Below, piece after piece: positions 1 to 10,800 of a DNA stretch of 64,000 nt. Source of the stretch: Flavobacterium crocinum (lineage in GTDB: Bacteria; Bacteroidota; Bacteroidia; Flavobacteriales; Flavobacteriaceae). Position numbers and translations under genes: made by a program. The notes under the pieces were generated by a model. The model worked only from the letters and a program-made list of their open reading frames with translations, did no database searches and was not told the DNA's origin. The stretch covers positions 806,001-870,000 of the forward strand of contig NZ_CP029255.1 in assembly GCF_003122385.1 (NCBI RefSeq), in the 5' to 3' direction. Every line of letters starts with the position of its first letter. Position 1 is the stretch's first letter.

Positions 1-2146
1 TTGGCACCTCGCCCGCTTTAATTTTATGCCAGCCCGATTGGTACACTTTTTTAGTTTGATAATCGATCCAAGTTCCTTCTGGAAGATAAACGTCTCTTTC
101 TTCAACCTCTTCAAAAAGCGGTGCAACCAAAATACTTGAACCAAATAAATATTCATTATCTACTAACCAGGCTCCCGGATCGTTTGGATATTCTACAAAA
201 AGCGCACGCATCATTGGTAAACCTTTTTGAGAACTTTCTTTTGCCTGAGCGTAGATGTATGGCATTAATTCGTAACGCATATTATCTGCTTTTCTAAATC
301 CTTCCAAGAATTCTTTGCTGTACAACCAAGGTTCGCGAGGCGGTTCTCCGTGGCTTCTTACGTGTGAAGTAAACATTCCGAATGGTGTCCATCTTCTGTA
401 AATATTCTCAGGCGATTTTGTTGCGAAACCTCCAACGTCATGACTCCAGAAACTGAATCCGCTAAGACCTAATGAAAGTCCGCCGCGTAATTCTGCCGAC
501 ATGGCTCCGTTTGTTGTTTCAGAATCTCCTCCCCAATGTAAAGGGTAACGCTGTGAACCTGCCCAAGTACTTCTTGCCCAGATTAAAGTATATCCTTTTT
601 CTTTTTGAGTGATTTCTGCAACTGCTTTATTGTATCTTAACGGATATAAATTGTGTTCGTAAAAACCAGTTCTTCCAGAATGGTAAATCCCGTCTGGCGG
701 TGCCGCTTCTCCAAAATCTACTTTGAAAACAGCAACGCCTTCATCAAATAACTTTTTCAATTTTCCTTGGTACCAAGTTACCGTTTCAGGATTTGAGAAA
801 TCTAAAACCGCATCTTCATAAGGAAGATTTCCTTTTCTGTCTCTTACCGCTAAATTTTTATCCATAATTTCAGGGAACAAAGTATTCTTTGGCGTGAAAT
901 AAGGCAACTGCCACAGACAAACCTGAAAACCATCTTTTTTCAAATCAGACATCATTTTTGTAGCGTCCGGGAAACGAGATTTTGCAAACTCGTAATTGTT
1001 TCTCCAATCTACATCAAACCAACCTGTATCAAAGTGAATAACATCGGTTGGGATTTTGTATTTACGTAAATCTCTGGCAACATCGCGTCCTTCTTTTTCT
1101 GAGAAATAAGTGATTCTACTCATCCAGAAACCGAATGACCAAAGTGGTGGCATCGCTGCTTTTCCAGTTAGGTTCGTATATTGATCTAAGATGTCTTTTG
1201 GTTCTCCGATGAAGAAAAATAAATCGGCTTCGTCGTCTCCAATGTACATTTCGTTGGCACTTGAAAAATATTTTCCAAAGTCAACTGTAATTGGTGTTGA
1301 ATGATGCATGAAAACGCCGTAACCACGACTGCTCATGTAAAATGGAATCGGTTTGTACATCGTTTCGTTTTGGATTCCGTTAGCGTCATCTGTCCATAAA
1401 ACTACTTTTGAACCACGTTTGTTGAATTGTGTGAATGATTCACCGCAACCAAATATTTTTTCGTCTGGCTCTAAACTGAAAGCCGCTCCCATACTTCTAG
1501 AATAATCGCTGTTTCGGCGAACGTAAGAAAAGGGAAGTGTCGGCGTATAGGTATTTTTAAAATCGGTATCGTGAAGTGTGCTTGTCAGTAATTTTCCTTT
1601 TTCATCGTAGATTTTTACGTGCCAAGGTTTTGTCAAAATTTCAACTTTCCCGTGTTTGCTTGTATAACTGTGACCGCCTTCAATTTTAGCATATTTCCAT
1701 AATTCAGGATGATTTGGCGCAACGCCGTCAACCAGCATTAGAGATTCTTTTTGCGGATGAAACTGCGGTCCAGAAGTCGTTTTGATTCTAACTGTTCTAT
1801 CTGAAACAAACTGAATTTCGAATGGTAAAACAGGAGATTCTGCATATTCTGTTGTCGGGAATTCGTTTGCTTTTTCCACATCTGGTTTCATCATCATGTT
1901 GTTGAAAGCCTGACGTGTTTTATAATTGTATCTTAAATACTTTATAGTTCCTTTTCCTGTTGCAGGATCAAAAGAAGCCAATTCGTCTGCGAAATAAAAA
2001 GTATTCAGATAATTCTGAAAATCTTTACTGATATCTATTGGCGCATTCAGTACATCTGCATTTTGAATTTGTGCTGTCGCTTTTGGCACGGCTAAAAATC
2101 CCAAAACAAAAGCAGAAACTAATGCGGTTAATTGTGAGTTTTTCAT
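1..2146 (-). CDS. GH31 alpha-xylosidase-like glycosidase (3' end outside window)
   Basis: Read on the minus strand from the ATG at 2146 the frame stays open to the window start, giving 715 residues without a stop. The N-terminus is a Sec signal peptide ending near ATAQ, so the enzyme is exported, probably to the periplasm. The GH31 nucleophile motif FKVDFGE is present with Asp about 477, and the acid/base motif SFWSHDVGGF has Asp about 570. Both match the YicI type of alpha-xylosidase, which releases alpha-xylose from xyloglucan oligosaccharides. Alpha-glucosidase specificity cannot be excluded from sequence alone. It is the last visible gene of the locus, downstream of the GH2 gene and separated from it by a 30-bp inverted repeat. 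The missing part should be the distal beta-sandwich domain. Confidence 0.9.
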   Translation of the reverse strand, partial: MKNSQLTALVSAFVLGFLAVPKATAQIQNADVLNAPIDISKDFQNYLNTFYFADELASFDPATGKGTIKYLRYNYKTRQAFNNMMMKPDVEKANEFPTTEYAESPVLPFEIQFVSDRTVRIKTTSGPQFHPQKESLMLVDGVAPNHPELWKYAKIEGGHSYTSKHGKVEILTKPWHVKIYDEKGKLLTSTLHDTDFKNTYTPTLPFSYVRRNSDYSRSMGAAFSLEPDEKIFGCGESFTQFNKRGSKVVLWTDDANGIQNETMYKPIPFYMSSRGYGVFMHHSTPITVDFGKYFSSANEMYIGDDEADLFFFIGEPKDILDQYTNLTGKAAMPPLWSFGFWMSRITYFSEKEGRDVARDLRKYKIPTDVIHFDTGWFDVDWRNNYEFAKSRFPDATKMMSDLKKDGFQVCLWQLPYFTPKNTLFPEIMDKNLAVRDRKGNLPYEDAVLDFSNPETVTWYQGKLKKLFDEGVAVFKVDFGEAAPPDGIYHSGRTGFYEHNLYPLRYNKAVAEITQKEKGYTLIWARSTWAGSQRYPLHWGGDSETTNGAMSAELRGGLSLGLSGFSFWSHDVGGFATKSPENIYRRWTPFGMFTSHVRSHGEPPREPWLYSKEFLEGFRKADNMRYELMPYIYAQAKESSQKGLPMMRALFVEYPNDPGAWLVDNEYLFGSSILVAPLFEEVEERDVYLPEGTWIDYQTKKVYQSGWHKIKAGEVP

Positions 2147-2170
2147 TGGTTAATAATCTAGATGTTAGTT

Positions 2171-2259
2171 CTCCTGCAAGGTTTCCAAAACCTTGTAGGT
2201 CTGTTATTTTTATTTCGAAACTTATTTATACCTACAAGGTTTTGGAAACCTTGCAGGAG
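2171..2259. repeat. Perfect 30-bp inverted repeat in the PUL
   Basis: The arms at 2171-2200 and 2230-2259 are exact reverse complements over 30 bases, with 29 bases between them. Each arm is itself a near-palindrome around the core AAGGTTTCCAAAACCTT, so either one large or two small hairpins can form. It lies between the GH2 and GH31 genes. It resembles a dispersed palindromic (REP-like) element of flavobacterial genomes. It could stabilise or attenuate the mRNA upstream of the GH31 gene. Confidence 0.85.
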
Positions 2260-2269
2260 CGTTGTGTCA

Positions 2270-4753
2270 TTATTCTGTTATAATCACAATAGTGGATTGT
2301 TTCAATCCATTTGCTTTTGCTGTTAATTCTAATCTACCTGATGTATCTCCAGATTGAATCACAACCAAGCATTTTCCAGCCAAAGCCGTATGTTTATTTC
2401 CTTTGTAAGACTCGTGGCTAACTGGATCTCCGCTGCAAACGCCTACGATTTTTCCGTTTCCTTTTAATGAGAAATTAATTTCGCTATTCGCATTTGGCAC
2501 TAAAGTTCCATTAGTATCTAAAATATCAACTGTTACAAAAGACAAATCATTTTTATCTGCTTTGATGGTGCTTCTGTCAGCCGTTAATTTCAATTGCGAA
2601 GGATTTCCAGCTGTTTTGATTTCTTTTTCTAAAACTACTTTTCCGTCTTTACGAGAAATCGCTTTTAGAGTTCCAGCTTCAAAAGGAATTCGCCACATAA
2701 CATGCAGATCGTCTCCTTTTTTGCTTCTTTTTCCAACTGATTTTCCGTTTACGAAAAGTTCCACCTCATCGGCTTTATTGTAATACGCCCAAACATCAAC
2801 AGTTTGTCCGGCTTTCCAATTCCAATGCGGGAAAATATGAAGAACGGTTTTATCTGTCCATTCACTTTGGTACATATAATACACATCTTTCGGGAAACCG
2901 GCTAAATCGACAATTCCGAAATACGAACTAATTGACGGCCATTCGTACGGCGTTGGTTCTCCGATATAATCGAAACCTGTCCAGATATACATTCCAGAAA
3001 GGAAATCGTGTTTTTTAATTACTTTCCAAGTCGCTTCATGTGTAGATCCCCAAGGTGTCTGAACTTGGTCGTATGCTGAAACGGTATTTCCAGGATTTCC
3101 TTCTGTAAACTTCAAATCCCATCTTACCGGCCATTTTTTGATGGTATCCGAAACGGCATCATAATACCCTCTTGTCTGTAAACCTGAAGTGGTTTCGGTT
3201 GCAATGAAAGGCGTGTTTGGAAAGTTTTTTAAATGATGTTCGTACGTTTGATGCGCATAATTGTATCCGATTAAATCTAAAACTCCCGATCCTGCAAGCG
3301 GATTAATTGATACATCCTTTTTCTCAAACTGTAAAGTCACCGCATCAATATTCATGTTTACCGGCGGATTCATAGCCGCTGTCAACGGACGGGTTTTATC
3401 GTATTGACGTGTAATTGCGGCTAATTCTTTGGCAATTTCAACACCTTTTTCATTCCATTGTTCCGGAATTTCATTTCCAATACTCCAAACAAAAATACTA
3501 GGATGATTTCGGTCGCGAAGCAATTGATCGATTAGATCTTGTTTGTGCCATTTGTCCCAATCGTTTCCGTAATCGTATTTGGTTTTGGTTTGTTTCCACA
3601 TGTCGAAAGCTTCATCCATGACAATGAAACCCATTTTATCGCATAAATCTAAAAGTTCTGGAGAAGGTGGATTGTGTGAAGTTCTTATTCCGTTTACACC
3701 CATTTCTTTCATGATTTCTAATTGGCGTTCGATGGCGCGCGTATTAATTGCCGAACCCAACGGACCTAAATCATGATGCAAACAAACTCCTTTTATTTTG
3801 ACTTGTTTTCCATTCAAAATAAAACCTTTGTTCAAATCAAATTTAAAATCTCTGATTCCAAAAGTGGTTTTATATTGATCTATGATTTTATCGTCAAGCG
3901 AAACTTCGGTAATTGCTGTATACAATTCTGGATTTTCAACTGACCATAAAATCGGATTTTCAACTTCTGCCGATTGATTCAGAGTTTGGTTTTCGTTGCC
4001 ATTGATGGTTATTTCTTGAGTAACCGATGTTACTTTTTTGTCTTCTTTAAAAATGGTGGTCGTTACCGTGGCTTTTTTACCTTCTTTGTATTGATTTTTA
4101 ATTGTGGTTTCAAAACTTATAGAAGCTTTTTCGGTCGTAACTTTTGGAGTTGTAATATAGGTTCCCCATTGTCCTACATGAAGTTTATCTGTAGTTTCGA
4201 TCCAGACATTTCTAAAAATTCCTGAACCTGAATACCAGCGTGAATTGGGTTGTTTTGAATTGTCAACCTTAACAATAATTTCGTTGTTTTTTTCTCCATA
4301 ATTCAAATATGGTGACATATCATATTGAAAACCGATGTACCCGTTTGGACGTTTTCCTAAATAATGTCCGTTTACCCAGACTTCGCTGTTTCTATACACT
4401 CCGTCAAAAGTTATAGACGTTATTTTTGTGCTGTCTTCTGCAGCGACTTTGAATGTTTTTTTGTACCAGCCTAAACCTCCATTTAATGCTCCGCCTCCAT
4501 AACCCGCAGGACTTTTTTCATCAAACTTTCCTTCGATGCTCCAATCGTGCGGAACGTCTAAAGTTCTCCATTTTGTTGAAGCTCTAATAGTATCTTTATC
4601 AATAATGCTATCGTTAAGATGGAAACTCCAATCTGCATTAAAAGAAACTTTTCGGTTACTGAATTTCTGATCTGTTGATGATTTGCATGCTGTCAATAAA
4701 AGAGCACACATCAATAGTAATCCTAATTTTTTACACGAAGTTAACTGCAACAT
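2270..4753 (-). CDS. GH2 family glycosidase, lipoprotein (beta-galactosidase-like)
   Basis: The product is about 827 residues. I chose the ATG at 4753 because it starts a lipoprotein signal (MLQLTSCKK, then lipobox LLLTAC with Cys23); the longer upstream frame adds 36 residues that would overlap the preceding gene. The GH2 order is visible: sugar-binding jelly roll, Ig-like domain, TIM barrel, a DUF4982-like domain, and a C-terminal domain starting near NDLSFVTVDI. The acid/base motif SIGNEIPEQ places Glu about 428, and FIATETTSG places the nucleophile at Glu about 520. GH2 enzymes remove beta-linked galactose, glucuronate or mannose. Next to an alpha-xylosidase-like GH31, beta-galactosidase on xyloglucan-type side chains is the best guess. 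The product is probably anchored in the outer or periplasmic membrane leaflet. Confidence 0.9.
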   Translation of the reverse strand: MLQLTSCKKLGLLLMCALLLTACKSSTDQKFSNRKVSFNADWSFHLNDSIIDKDTIRASTKWRTLDVPHDWSIEGKFDEKSPAGYGGGALNGGLGWYKKTFKVAAEDSTKITSITFDGVYRNSEVWVNGHYLGKRPNGYIGFQYDMSPYLNYGEKNNEIIVKVDNSKQPNSRWYSGSGIFRNVWIETTDKLHVGQWGTYITTPKVTTEKASISFETTIKNQYKEGKKATVTTTIFKEDKKVTSVTQEITINGNENQTLNQSAEVENPILWSVENPELYTAITEVSLDDKIIDQYKTTFGIRDFKFDLNKGFILNGKQVKIKGVCLHHDLGPLGSAINTRAIERQLEIMKEMGVNGIRTSHNPPSPELLDLCDKMGFIVMDEAFDMWKQTKTKYDYGNDWDKWHKQDLIDQLLRDRNHPSIFVWSIGNEIPEQWNEKGVEIAKELAAITRQYDKTRPLTAAMNPPVNMNIDAVTLQFEKKDVSINPLAGSGVLDLIGYNYAHQTYEHHLKNFPNTPFIATETTSGLQTRGYYDAVSDTIKKWPVRWDLKFTEGNPGNTVSAYDQVQTPWGSTHEATWKVIKKHDFLSGMYIWTGFDYIGEPTPYEWPSISSYFGIVDLAGFPKDVYYMYQSEWTDKTVLHIFPHWNWKAGQTVDVWAYYNKADEVELFVNGKSVGKRSKKGDDLHVMWRIPFEAGTLKAISRKDGKVVLEKEIKTAGNPSQLKLTADRSTIKADKNDLSFVTVDILDTNGTLVPNANSEINFSLKGNGKIVGVCSGDPVSHESYKGNKHTALAGKCLVVIQSGDTSGRLELTAKANGLKQSTIVIITE

Positions 4754-4776
4754 AATACTGTAAATTTTAATAACCC

Positions 4777-4799
4777 GGAAGCAGTTTGATACTGCTTCC
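4777..4799. other. Intercistronic hairpin upstream of the GH2 gene
   Basis: A perfect 9-bp stem (GGAAGCAGT with ACTGCTTCC) closes a 5-base loop between the binding-protein gene and the GH2 gene. No T-run follows directly on the minus strand, so it is not a classic terminator. It may mark a processing or attenuation point between the transport/binding genes and the enzyme genes. Confidence 0.5.
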
Positions 4800-4830
4800 A
4801 AGTTATTTTTAAACTGAAAGATATTAATTT

Positions 4831-6198
4831 TTAAGGAATTATATAATGAAATACAAACCATTCATCTTTTCCTGCATCATAAGATGTTCCGAACCAAATC
4901 CCTTTTTGGAGATAATCATTATTGAAAGCCTTTACCACTTTAATAACACTTACAGTCGGATTCATCCAGCTATCCGGATTTTGAATTAGTGTATTTGTCC
5001 CTAAATTAATTTCATTTTTCTCTTCATCTATTGTAAACAATCCAGTTGTTACTACACCATTTTGACTGCGGGTATAATTTAGTTTTCCTCCGAATTGATC
5101 AAAACGAATCCATGAATTACCTGCCGCCGCAGCCCAATCATCATTCCATCCCCAGTTATAAGAACTTGAAGCGCCTGTAGTCCATCCTTTTCCTTTTCCT
5201 AACCAGTCAACTGGATTTCCATTTCCATCCAAACTCCAAACTCTTCCTGAACCTACTCCGCCAGTAATCATTTTTAATAATTCACCAGAAGCAAAAGTCG
5301 GATTGAAACCTTCATCGTAGCTTGGTCCAGTAACAGGCGGTACATAATTGTCTGCATAATCTTTTGAAACAAAGTTCCAGATATACCACCATGGTCCTTC
5401 GCTGTTAGTTCTCAAAATAGCAATTCGCAACTGGTTTTCCGTAAGTTTTAAAATCTTAATGTTATTATTCCAATTGCTTGCGTTTGCAATATAATTGTCT
5501 GGTCTTAGAATTGTTGCGCCTGTTGTTGTTAAAGTATGTGCATTGATATCTAAGAAATAAGTACCGCTTTCTTTAAGTGTTCCGTCAGCTTCATTAATTT
5601 TCATAAATGGACCACCTTCAAGACTGAAAGTCATGGTTCTTCCCCAATGCATATCTGCATCTGTACTTGAATTAGCATTTCCTTCTGGTTCCCAGTTTGG
5701 CGTAAAATTACCCCACTCCACTGTAGTGCTAGGATCAGCATAAGACATTGCTCCAGGAGCCATACCATATTTACCATTATCTGCAATCCAAACTTTTTGT
5801 TTTCCTACTCCTCCAGATAATGCAGTCCAAAGCGGATCATTTACATAATTTAAGTTGTCCTGAGTTACTGTTACGGTAACTGGATCAAGTTCTACGATTC
5901 CTCCACCGGTAACTGCCGAGATTTTTATCGTATAATTTCCTTTGAAAGCATATTTAACAGTTTCAACAGCTTTGTCTGATTTTCCAGTTACATAATCCCA
6001 GTTTAAAATAACACCTGGAGTCGTATTTTTCAGGATTACAGTATTTCCTCCTGGATCTGTTGCAAGATCCTGAGTAATTTCAAAATGTATATCCGATTTA
6101 TCCATCGCGCCATCTAGAGAATAGCTGTCAGGCGAGCAAGACGATACCAGCATTGCCAGCATCAAAAATGTCGTAATTAATACTTTTATATTTTTCAT
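4831..6198 (-). CDS. Surface glycan-binding lipoprotein of the PUL (SusE/F position)
   Basis: This 455-residue protein has a lipoprotein signal with the lipobox ending at Cys21 (MLVSSC). A PKD-like beta-sandwich of roughly residues 35-115 follows (KGNYTIKIS, then VTVTVTQ). The rest contains two related blocks, one with LSGGVGKQKVWIADNGKYG and one with MITGGVGSGRVWSLDG, each followed by Trp-rich stretches typical of glycan-binding surfaces. It sits directly downstream of the susD-like gene (24 bp), the usual place for surface glycan-binding proteins that feed the SusCD transporter. No catalytic motif is visible. The ligand is unknown; the many Trp and Asn residues are merely consistent with polysaccharide binding. 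Confidence 0.8.
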   Translation of the reverse strand: MKNIKVLITTFLMLAMLVSSCSPDSYSLDGAMDKSDIHFEITQDLATDPGGNTVILKNTTPGVILNWDYVTGKSDKAVETVKYAFKGNYTIKISAVTGGGIVELDPVTVTVTQDNLNYVNDPLWTALSGGVGKQKVWIADNGKYGMAPGAMSYADPSTTVEWGNFTPNWEPEGNANSSTDADMHWGRTMTFSLEGGPFMKINEADGTLKESGTYFLDINAHTLTTTGATILRPDNYIANASNWNNNIKILKLTENQLRIAILRTNSEGPWWYIWNFVSKDYADNYVPPVTGPSYDEGFNPTFASGELLKMITGGVGSGRVWSLDGNGNPVDWLGKGKGWTTGASSSYNWGWNDDWAAAAGNSWIRFDQFGGKLNYTRSQNGVVTTGLFTIDEEKNEINLGTNTLIQNPDSWMNPTVSVIKVVKAFNNDYLQKGIWFGTSYDAGKDEWFVFHYIIP

Positions 6199-6222
6199 TT
6201 TTTTACTTTTTAAATTAAAAAA

Positions 6223-7797
6223 CTACCAGCCTGCATTTTGTTTCAATACTCCATTAGATAATGTAATCTGAGTATTTGGAATCTGCTGTAATCCTTTTGT
6301 GTTTTGGATGTTTACTGTAGAAATTGTTTTTGTAGTCTGTACACCTCCGTTAAGTAAAGTTGTAGTTTCTGCAATAGTTGAAGATGCTTTTCCAATTCCC
6401 TGACGCAATAAATCCCAGTATCTAACTCCTTCCAGAGCAAACTCTAAATGTCTTTCGTTCATTATATTATCATAATTAACTGGAATAGAATTAAAAGCTG
6501 TTTTGTAAGCTCTTCTTCTAACATCATCAAAATAAGCTTGTGCATTTCCACTTCCTAATTCTGCCGCCATTAAAAGTACATCAGCATATCTTAATACTAC
6601 ATAATCTTGAAACTGGCTGATATCCCAGAACTGGCTTCCCATTGTTAACGGAAGATCTTTGCCATCTTTATCCACCATTGGAGTATATTTTTTGTTGTAG
6701 TAACCTGTATACTCACGCTGATTATTTATTTTATCAAATGGAATTTTTTCTTCTGTAATTCCAATTACTGTTGAAACACGTCTGGTATCATTAGCAGCAT
6801 AAGCATTCCATAATTTAGAATTCACCGTTACACCCCAGCCACGTCCGTAAGGATAAGACGAGAATTCTCTCATTCCAAACATTACCAACCAATGGTTTCC
6901 ATCAGTATTTCCATTATAATCACTCGTGTAAGTATATTTTATAGAAAATACGATTTCTTTATTCGCTTCACCTGCATATTTGTCAACAGAAGCTGCCGGC
7001 CATAATGTAGAGAAATCCTCTAATAAACCGTGTCCGCTAGATGCTACCACATCTTCTAAATGTGCCAAAGCTTGTGCTTTAGTCACTACTCCTGCTAAAT
7101 CCGTTTTGCCATAATATCCTGTGTAGTACAAGTAAACACGACCAAGTAAAGATTTTGCTGCCCATTTTGTAATACGTCCGCTAACTGTTGCGCTGTAAGC
7201 TGACGATGGTAAATGATCTGAAGCAAAAACTAAATCTTCTGCAATTACTTTATAGACTTCTTCTGGCGCTGCCTGAGGAATATTTTCTGTTGAAGGCTTA
7301 GTCAATAAAGGAATATTTCCCCATAAACGAACCATTTCAAAATACAAGTAAGCTCTGATAAATCTTGTTTCAGACTCATAAGTATTTCTTAAAGTAGTAT
7401 CGTCTTTCCAGTCAATTTGATCCATTTTTGACAATAAAACATTACAACGATAAAGCGCTTTATAGTATGCGATCCAGTTACCGTTCAGCATATCAATATC
7501 AGATGGTGAACGTTGAATGTTAAACTCATCAATAGCAGCATAATTGTAGCCGTCTGAATTTCCTGTTCCTCCAAAACAATCATCAGACATTACTTCACTA
7601 ATTACCGGAACTCCTAAGCCAGAAGCTCCTGTCGCCACCTGCATTCCATCATAACAACCAACTAATGCTGCGTATGCATCATCTGTAGTTTTATAAAAAT
7701 TTCCATCTGTCTGTTGTGTAAGAGGTTCTGTTTCCAGACTGCAAGAACCAAGAGAAAGTAAACTCAAACAGAAAATATATAAATAAGTCTTTTTCAT
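6223..7797 (-). CDS. SusD/RagB-like outer-membrane glycan-binding lipoprotein
   Basis: The product is 524 residues, the usual length of the family. It begins with a lipoprotein signal whose lipobox Cys is residue 19 (LSLGSC), followed by the SusD-typical start LTQQTDGNFYKTTDDAY. TPR-like helices with Tyr and Trp residues follow, then the C-terminal motif RHLEFALEGVRYWDLLRQG, a hallmark of RagB/SusD proteins. It lies 11 bp downstream of the susC-like gene, so the two are surely cotranscribed. The protein forms the extracellular lid of the SusCD transporter and captures oligosaccharides. Its specificity cannot be read from sequence. Confidence 0.95.
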   Translation of the reverse strand: MKKTYLYIFCLSLLSLGSCSLETEPLTQQTDGNFYKTTDDAYAALVGCYDGMQVATGASGLGVPVISEVMSDDCFGGTGNSDGYNYAAIDEFNIQRSPSDIDMLNGNWIAYYKALYRCNVLLSKMDQIDWKDDTTLRNTYESETRFIRAYLYFEMVRLWGNIPLLTKPSTENIPQAAPEEVYKVIAEDLVFASDHLPSSAYSATVSGRITKWAAKSLLGRVYLYYTGYYGKTDLAGVVTKAQALAHLEDVVASSGHGLLEDFSTLWPAASVDKYAGEANKEIVFSIKYTYTSDYNGNTDGNHWLVMFGMREFSSYPYGRGWGVTVNSKLWNAYAANDTRRVSTVIGITEEKIPFDKINNQREYTGYYNKKYTPMVDKDGKDLPLTMGSQFWDISQFQDYVVLRYADVLLMAAELGSGNAQAYFDDVRRRAYKTAFNSIPVNYDNIMNERHLEFALEGVRYWDLLRQGIGKASSTIAETTTLLNGGVQTTKTISTVNIQNTKGLQQIPNTQITLSNGVLKQNAGW

Positions 7798-7808
7798 TTT
7801 TTTATGTA

Positions 7809-10800
7809 TTAAAGTTTAACATTTAGACCTAACATAAATGTTCTTGGTCTTGGATAGTAACCCACATCAACCCCTGATGAAAACTTTTGATCATCATTAG
7901 AAGAACCAAATCCTATTTCAGGATCCATTCCGTCATACTTTGTGAAAGTATAAAGGTTCAATACTGAGAAATACATTCTAAACTGACTTGCAAAAAATGG
8001 TTTTGAATGTTTCATTTTTGCTAAATCAAATCCTAATGTTACGGTGTTGATTCTTAAGAAATCTCCATCCTGAACGTATAGATCAGAGAATTGAGTAAAG
8101 TTTCTATTATCCTCTGTTACTCTTGGCATTGTGTTCGAAGAACCTTCTCCGTGCCAACGGCTTAATATTGCCGAAGTATAATTTCCGTAAGTATTTGCCT
8201 GATTTCTGTACGATTGTACGATTTGGTTTCCAGCTACTCCATTTGCATTAAGCGAAAAATCGAAAGCTTTATAACTAGCTGATAGAGAGAATCCGTAAGT
8301 AAAATCAGGGTTTGGATTTCCGATGCTTGTTTTGTCTGAAGCATCGATTTTATCATCTCCATTTGTGTTTACATAAATCAAATCTCCAGGTGCAGCATTT
8401 GGCTGTAAAACTACTCCGTTAGCCGATTTGTAATTGTCAATCTGTGCTTGGTTTTGGAAAACTCCTCCTGTTTTATATCCCCAGAAATATCCTAATGGAT
8501 GTCCGTTTTCTGCTCTATAAAACTCCCCTGAGTTATCGTAAAGTTCGCCATTTAAACCGTGGATAATTCCATCTGCATTTGGAATTGACCCAACCGTATT
8601 TTTATTATAAGCACCATTTGCACTTACGCTGTAATTAAAATCTCCAATTTTATTCTGATAGTTTAAACTTAACTCAACTCCTTTATTAACCACATCTCCT
8701 CCGTTAATAAATGGAGCATCAGCACCAGCAGTTGCCAAGATTGGAGCTAAAATAAGCCAGTCTTTGTTTGTTTTTTTATACACATCAAAGTTCACGCTTA
8801 ATGCATTGTCCAAAAATCTTGCATCAAACCCAAGGTCAATTTGCTCTGAAGTTTCCCATTTTAGATCAGGGTTTGCAATGTTTTGAGGATATGCACCTGG
8901 TGTAAGTACCCCTTCTTTATCGCCAAAACTGTAGTTTGTATTATTAGATTTTATTAAAGATAAAAATTGGAAAGATCTAATACTCTGGTTTCCTACTTGT
9001 CCCCAGCTTGCTCTAAATTTAAGGAAGTTGAATACTTTTGAATCTTTTAAGAATTCTTCATTTGAAGCAACCCATCCTCCAGAAACTGACGGGAAATAAC
9101 CCCACTGATTTCCTTGTGCAAATTTTGAAGAACCATCTGCTCTAAGAGTAGCATTTAATAAATACTTTTCTTGGTAATTGTAATTTAATCTTCCAAAGTA
9201 AGACATTAAAACATTCTCAAACTTACTTCCTTTCATAGACATTCTAGCGCCGTCTTTATTTGTAGTGTTATCAATCCATGCGTGTTCTAAGTCATTAAAA
9301 ACAGAATCTGCATTGGCTGCTTCTATAGAAGTTGTATTGTAATTAATATAAGAGGTACCAGCCATAGCTTCAAAATGGTGGCTATCGGCTACGTTAAATT
9401 TATATGTCAATAAGTTATCCCAGTTGATGCTTCTGCTTTTATTCATGTTCTGATTTACTCTGTCAAAAGCGTTGTTAGCATAAATTGATAATCGATAAAT
9501 TGGAGAATAAGAATGTCCTTCGCTAACATTATAGTCAAGACCTAAAGTGGTTCTAAAAGTCAGGTTTTTAACTGGCTGGATCTGCAAGTAAACATTTCCT
9601 AATAATTTTTGACTGTTACTTTCATTCTGATTATTGTACACCATTAAAGCGTAAGGGTTTGCCACACCAGTTAACCAAGGCTCTGTACTTCCTGAAGTAT
9701 CGAAGTAATTTCCGTTTGCATCATACATTGGCAGTAAAGGTGTTGCTTGAAAAGCGCCTCTTAAAGAGTTGTTGTATTGATTTCCAACACCAATTCCGTT
9801 TCTGTCAATGTAAGCAAAACTCAGGTTTTCTCCAATTGTCACAACATCTTTGTATAATTTATGTTCTGAATTGAATCTGAAATTATAACGCTCATAGTTT
9901 GATAAGTCTGGTCCTCCTACAACACCTTCTTGCCCTAAGTAAGACAAAGAAGCTGAATAAACAGAAGTCTCAGAACCGCCTGAAGCCCCAAAAGAGAAAT
10001 TTTTTGTAGCCGCATTATCTGTCAGCATTTTATCCATCCAGTTGGTTCCAGAACCCATTCCTGCAATTTGAGCATTTGTAAAATACGGTGTATTTCCAGA
10101 GTTTACTCTTGCTTCATTTAATATTGTAGCATATTCCCTAGCATCCAGCAAATCTACTTTTCTTGCTACTGACTGAACGCCATAATATTGATCGAATGTG
10201 ATTTGTCCAGTTGCACCACGTTTTCCTTTTTTTGTTGTAACCAACACCACTCCATTTGAAGCTTGTGAACCGTAGATTGCCGCCGAAGCCGCATCTTTTA
10301 AAACAGAAATCGATTCGATATCAGAGTTATTCAAATACGAAATATCTCCTGTAAGTACTCCGTCAACAACATAAAGCGGATTACTTCCTGCTGTTGAACC
10401 AACTCCTCTAATTACTACATTCAGGCTTTCTCCCGGTTGGCCAGAAGTTGAAGTAATTTGAAGACCCGCAGCCTGACCCTGAAGTGCCTGAAGCGCATTG
10501 GTAGTATTTGTTTTTGTTAGGTTTTCTCCACTAACCTGAGTTACAGCATTTGTAACCAAGGTTTTCTTTTGAGAACCATATCCAATAACTACAACTTCTT
10601 TAAGTTCTGCAGTTTCCGGCTGTAAAACCGCGTTGACTACTTTTTGATCGCCAACCTTAATATTCTGTGTTTTAAATCCCACGAAAGTGAATACTAAAAC
10701 ATCGCCTGTTTTGGCTTCAATTTTATATTTTCCATCAAAATCGGTAACAGTACTCGATTTTGTTCCCTGTACTTGTACAGTTGCTCCCGGAACACCAAAT

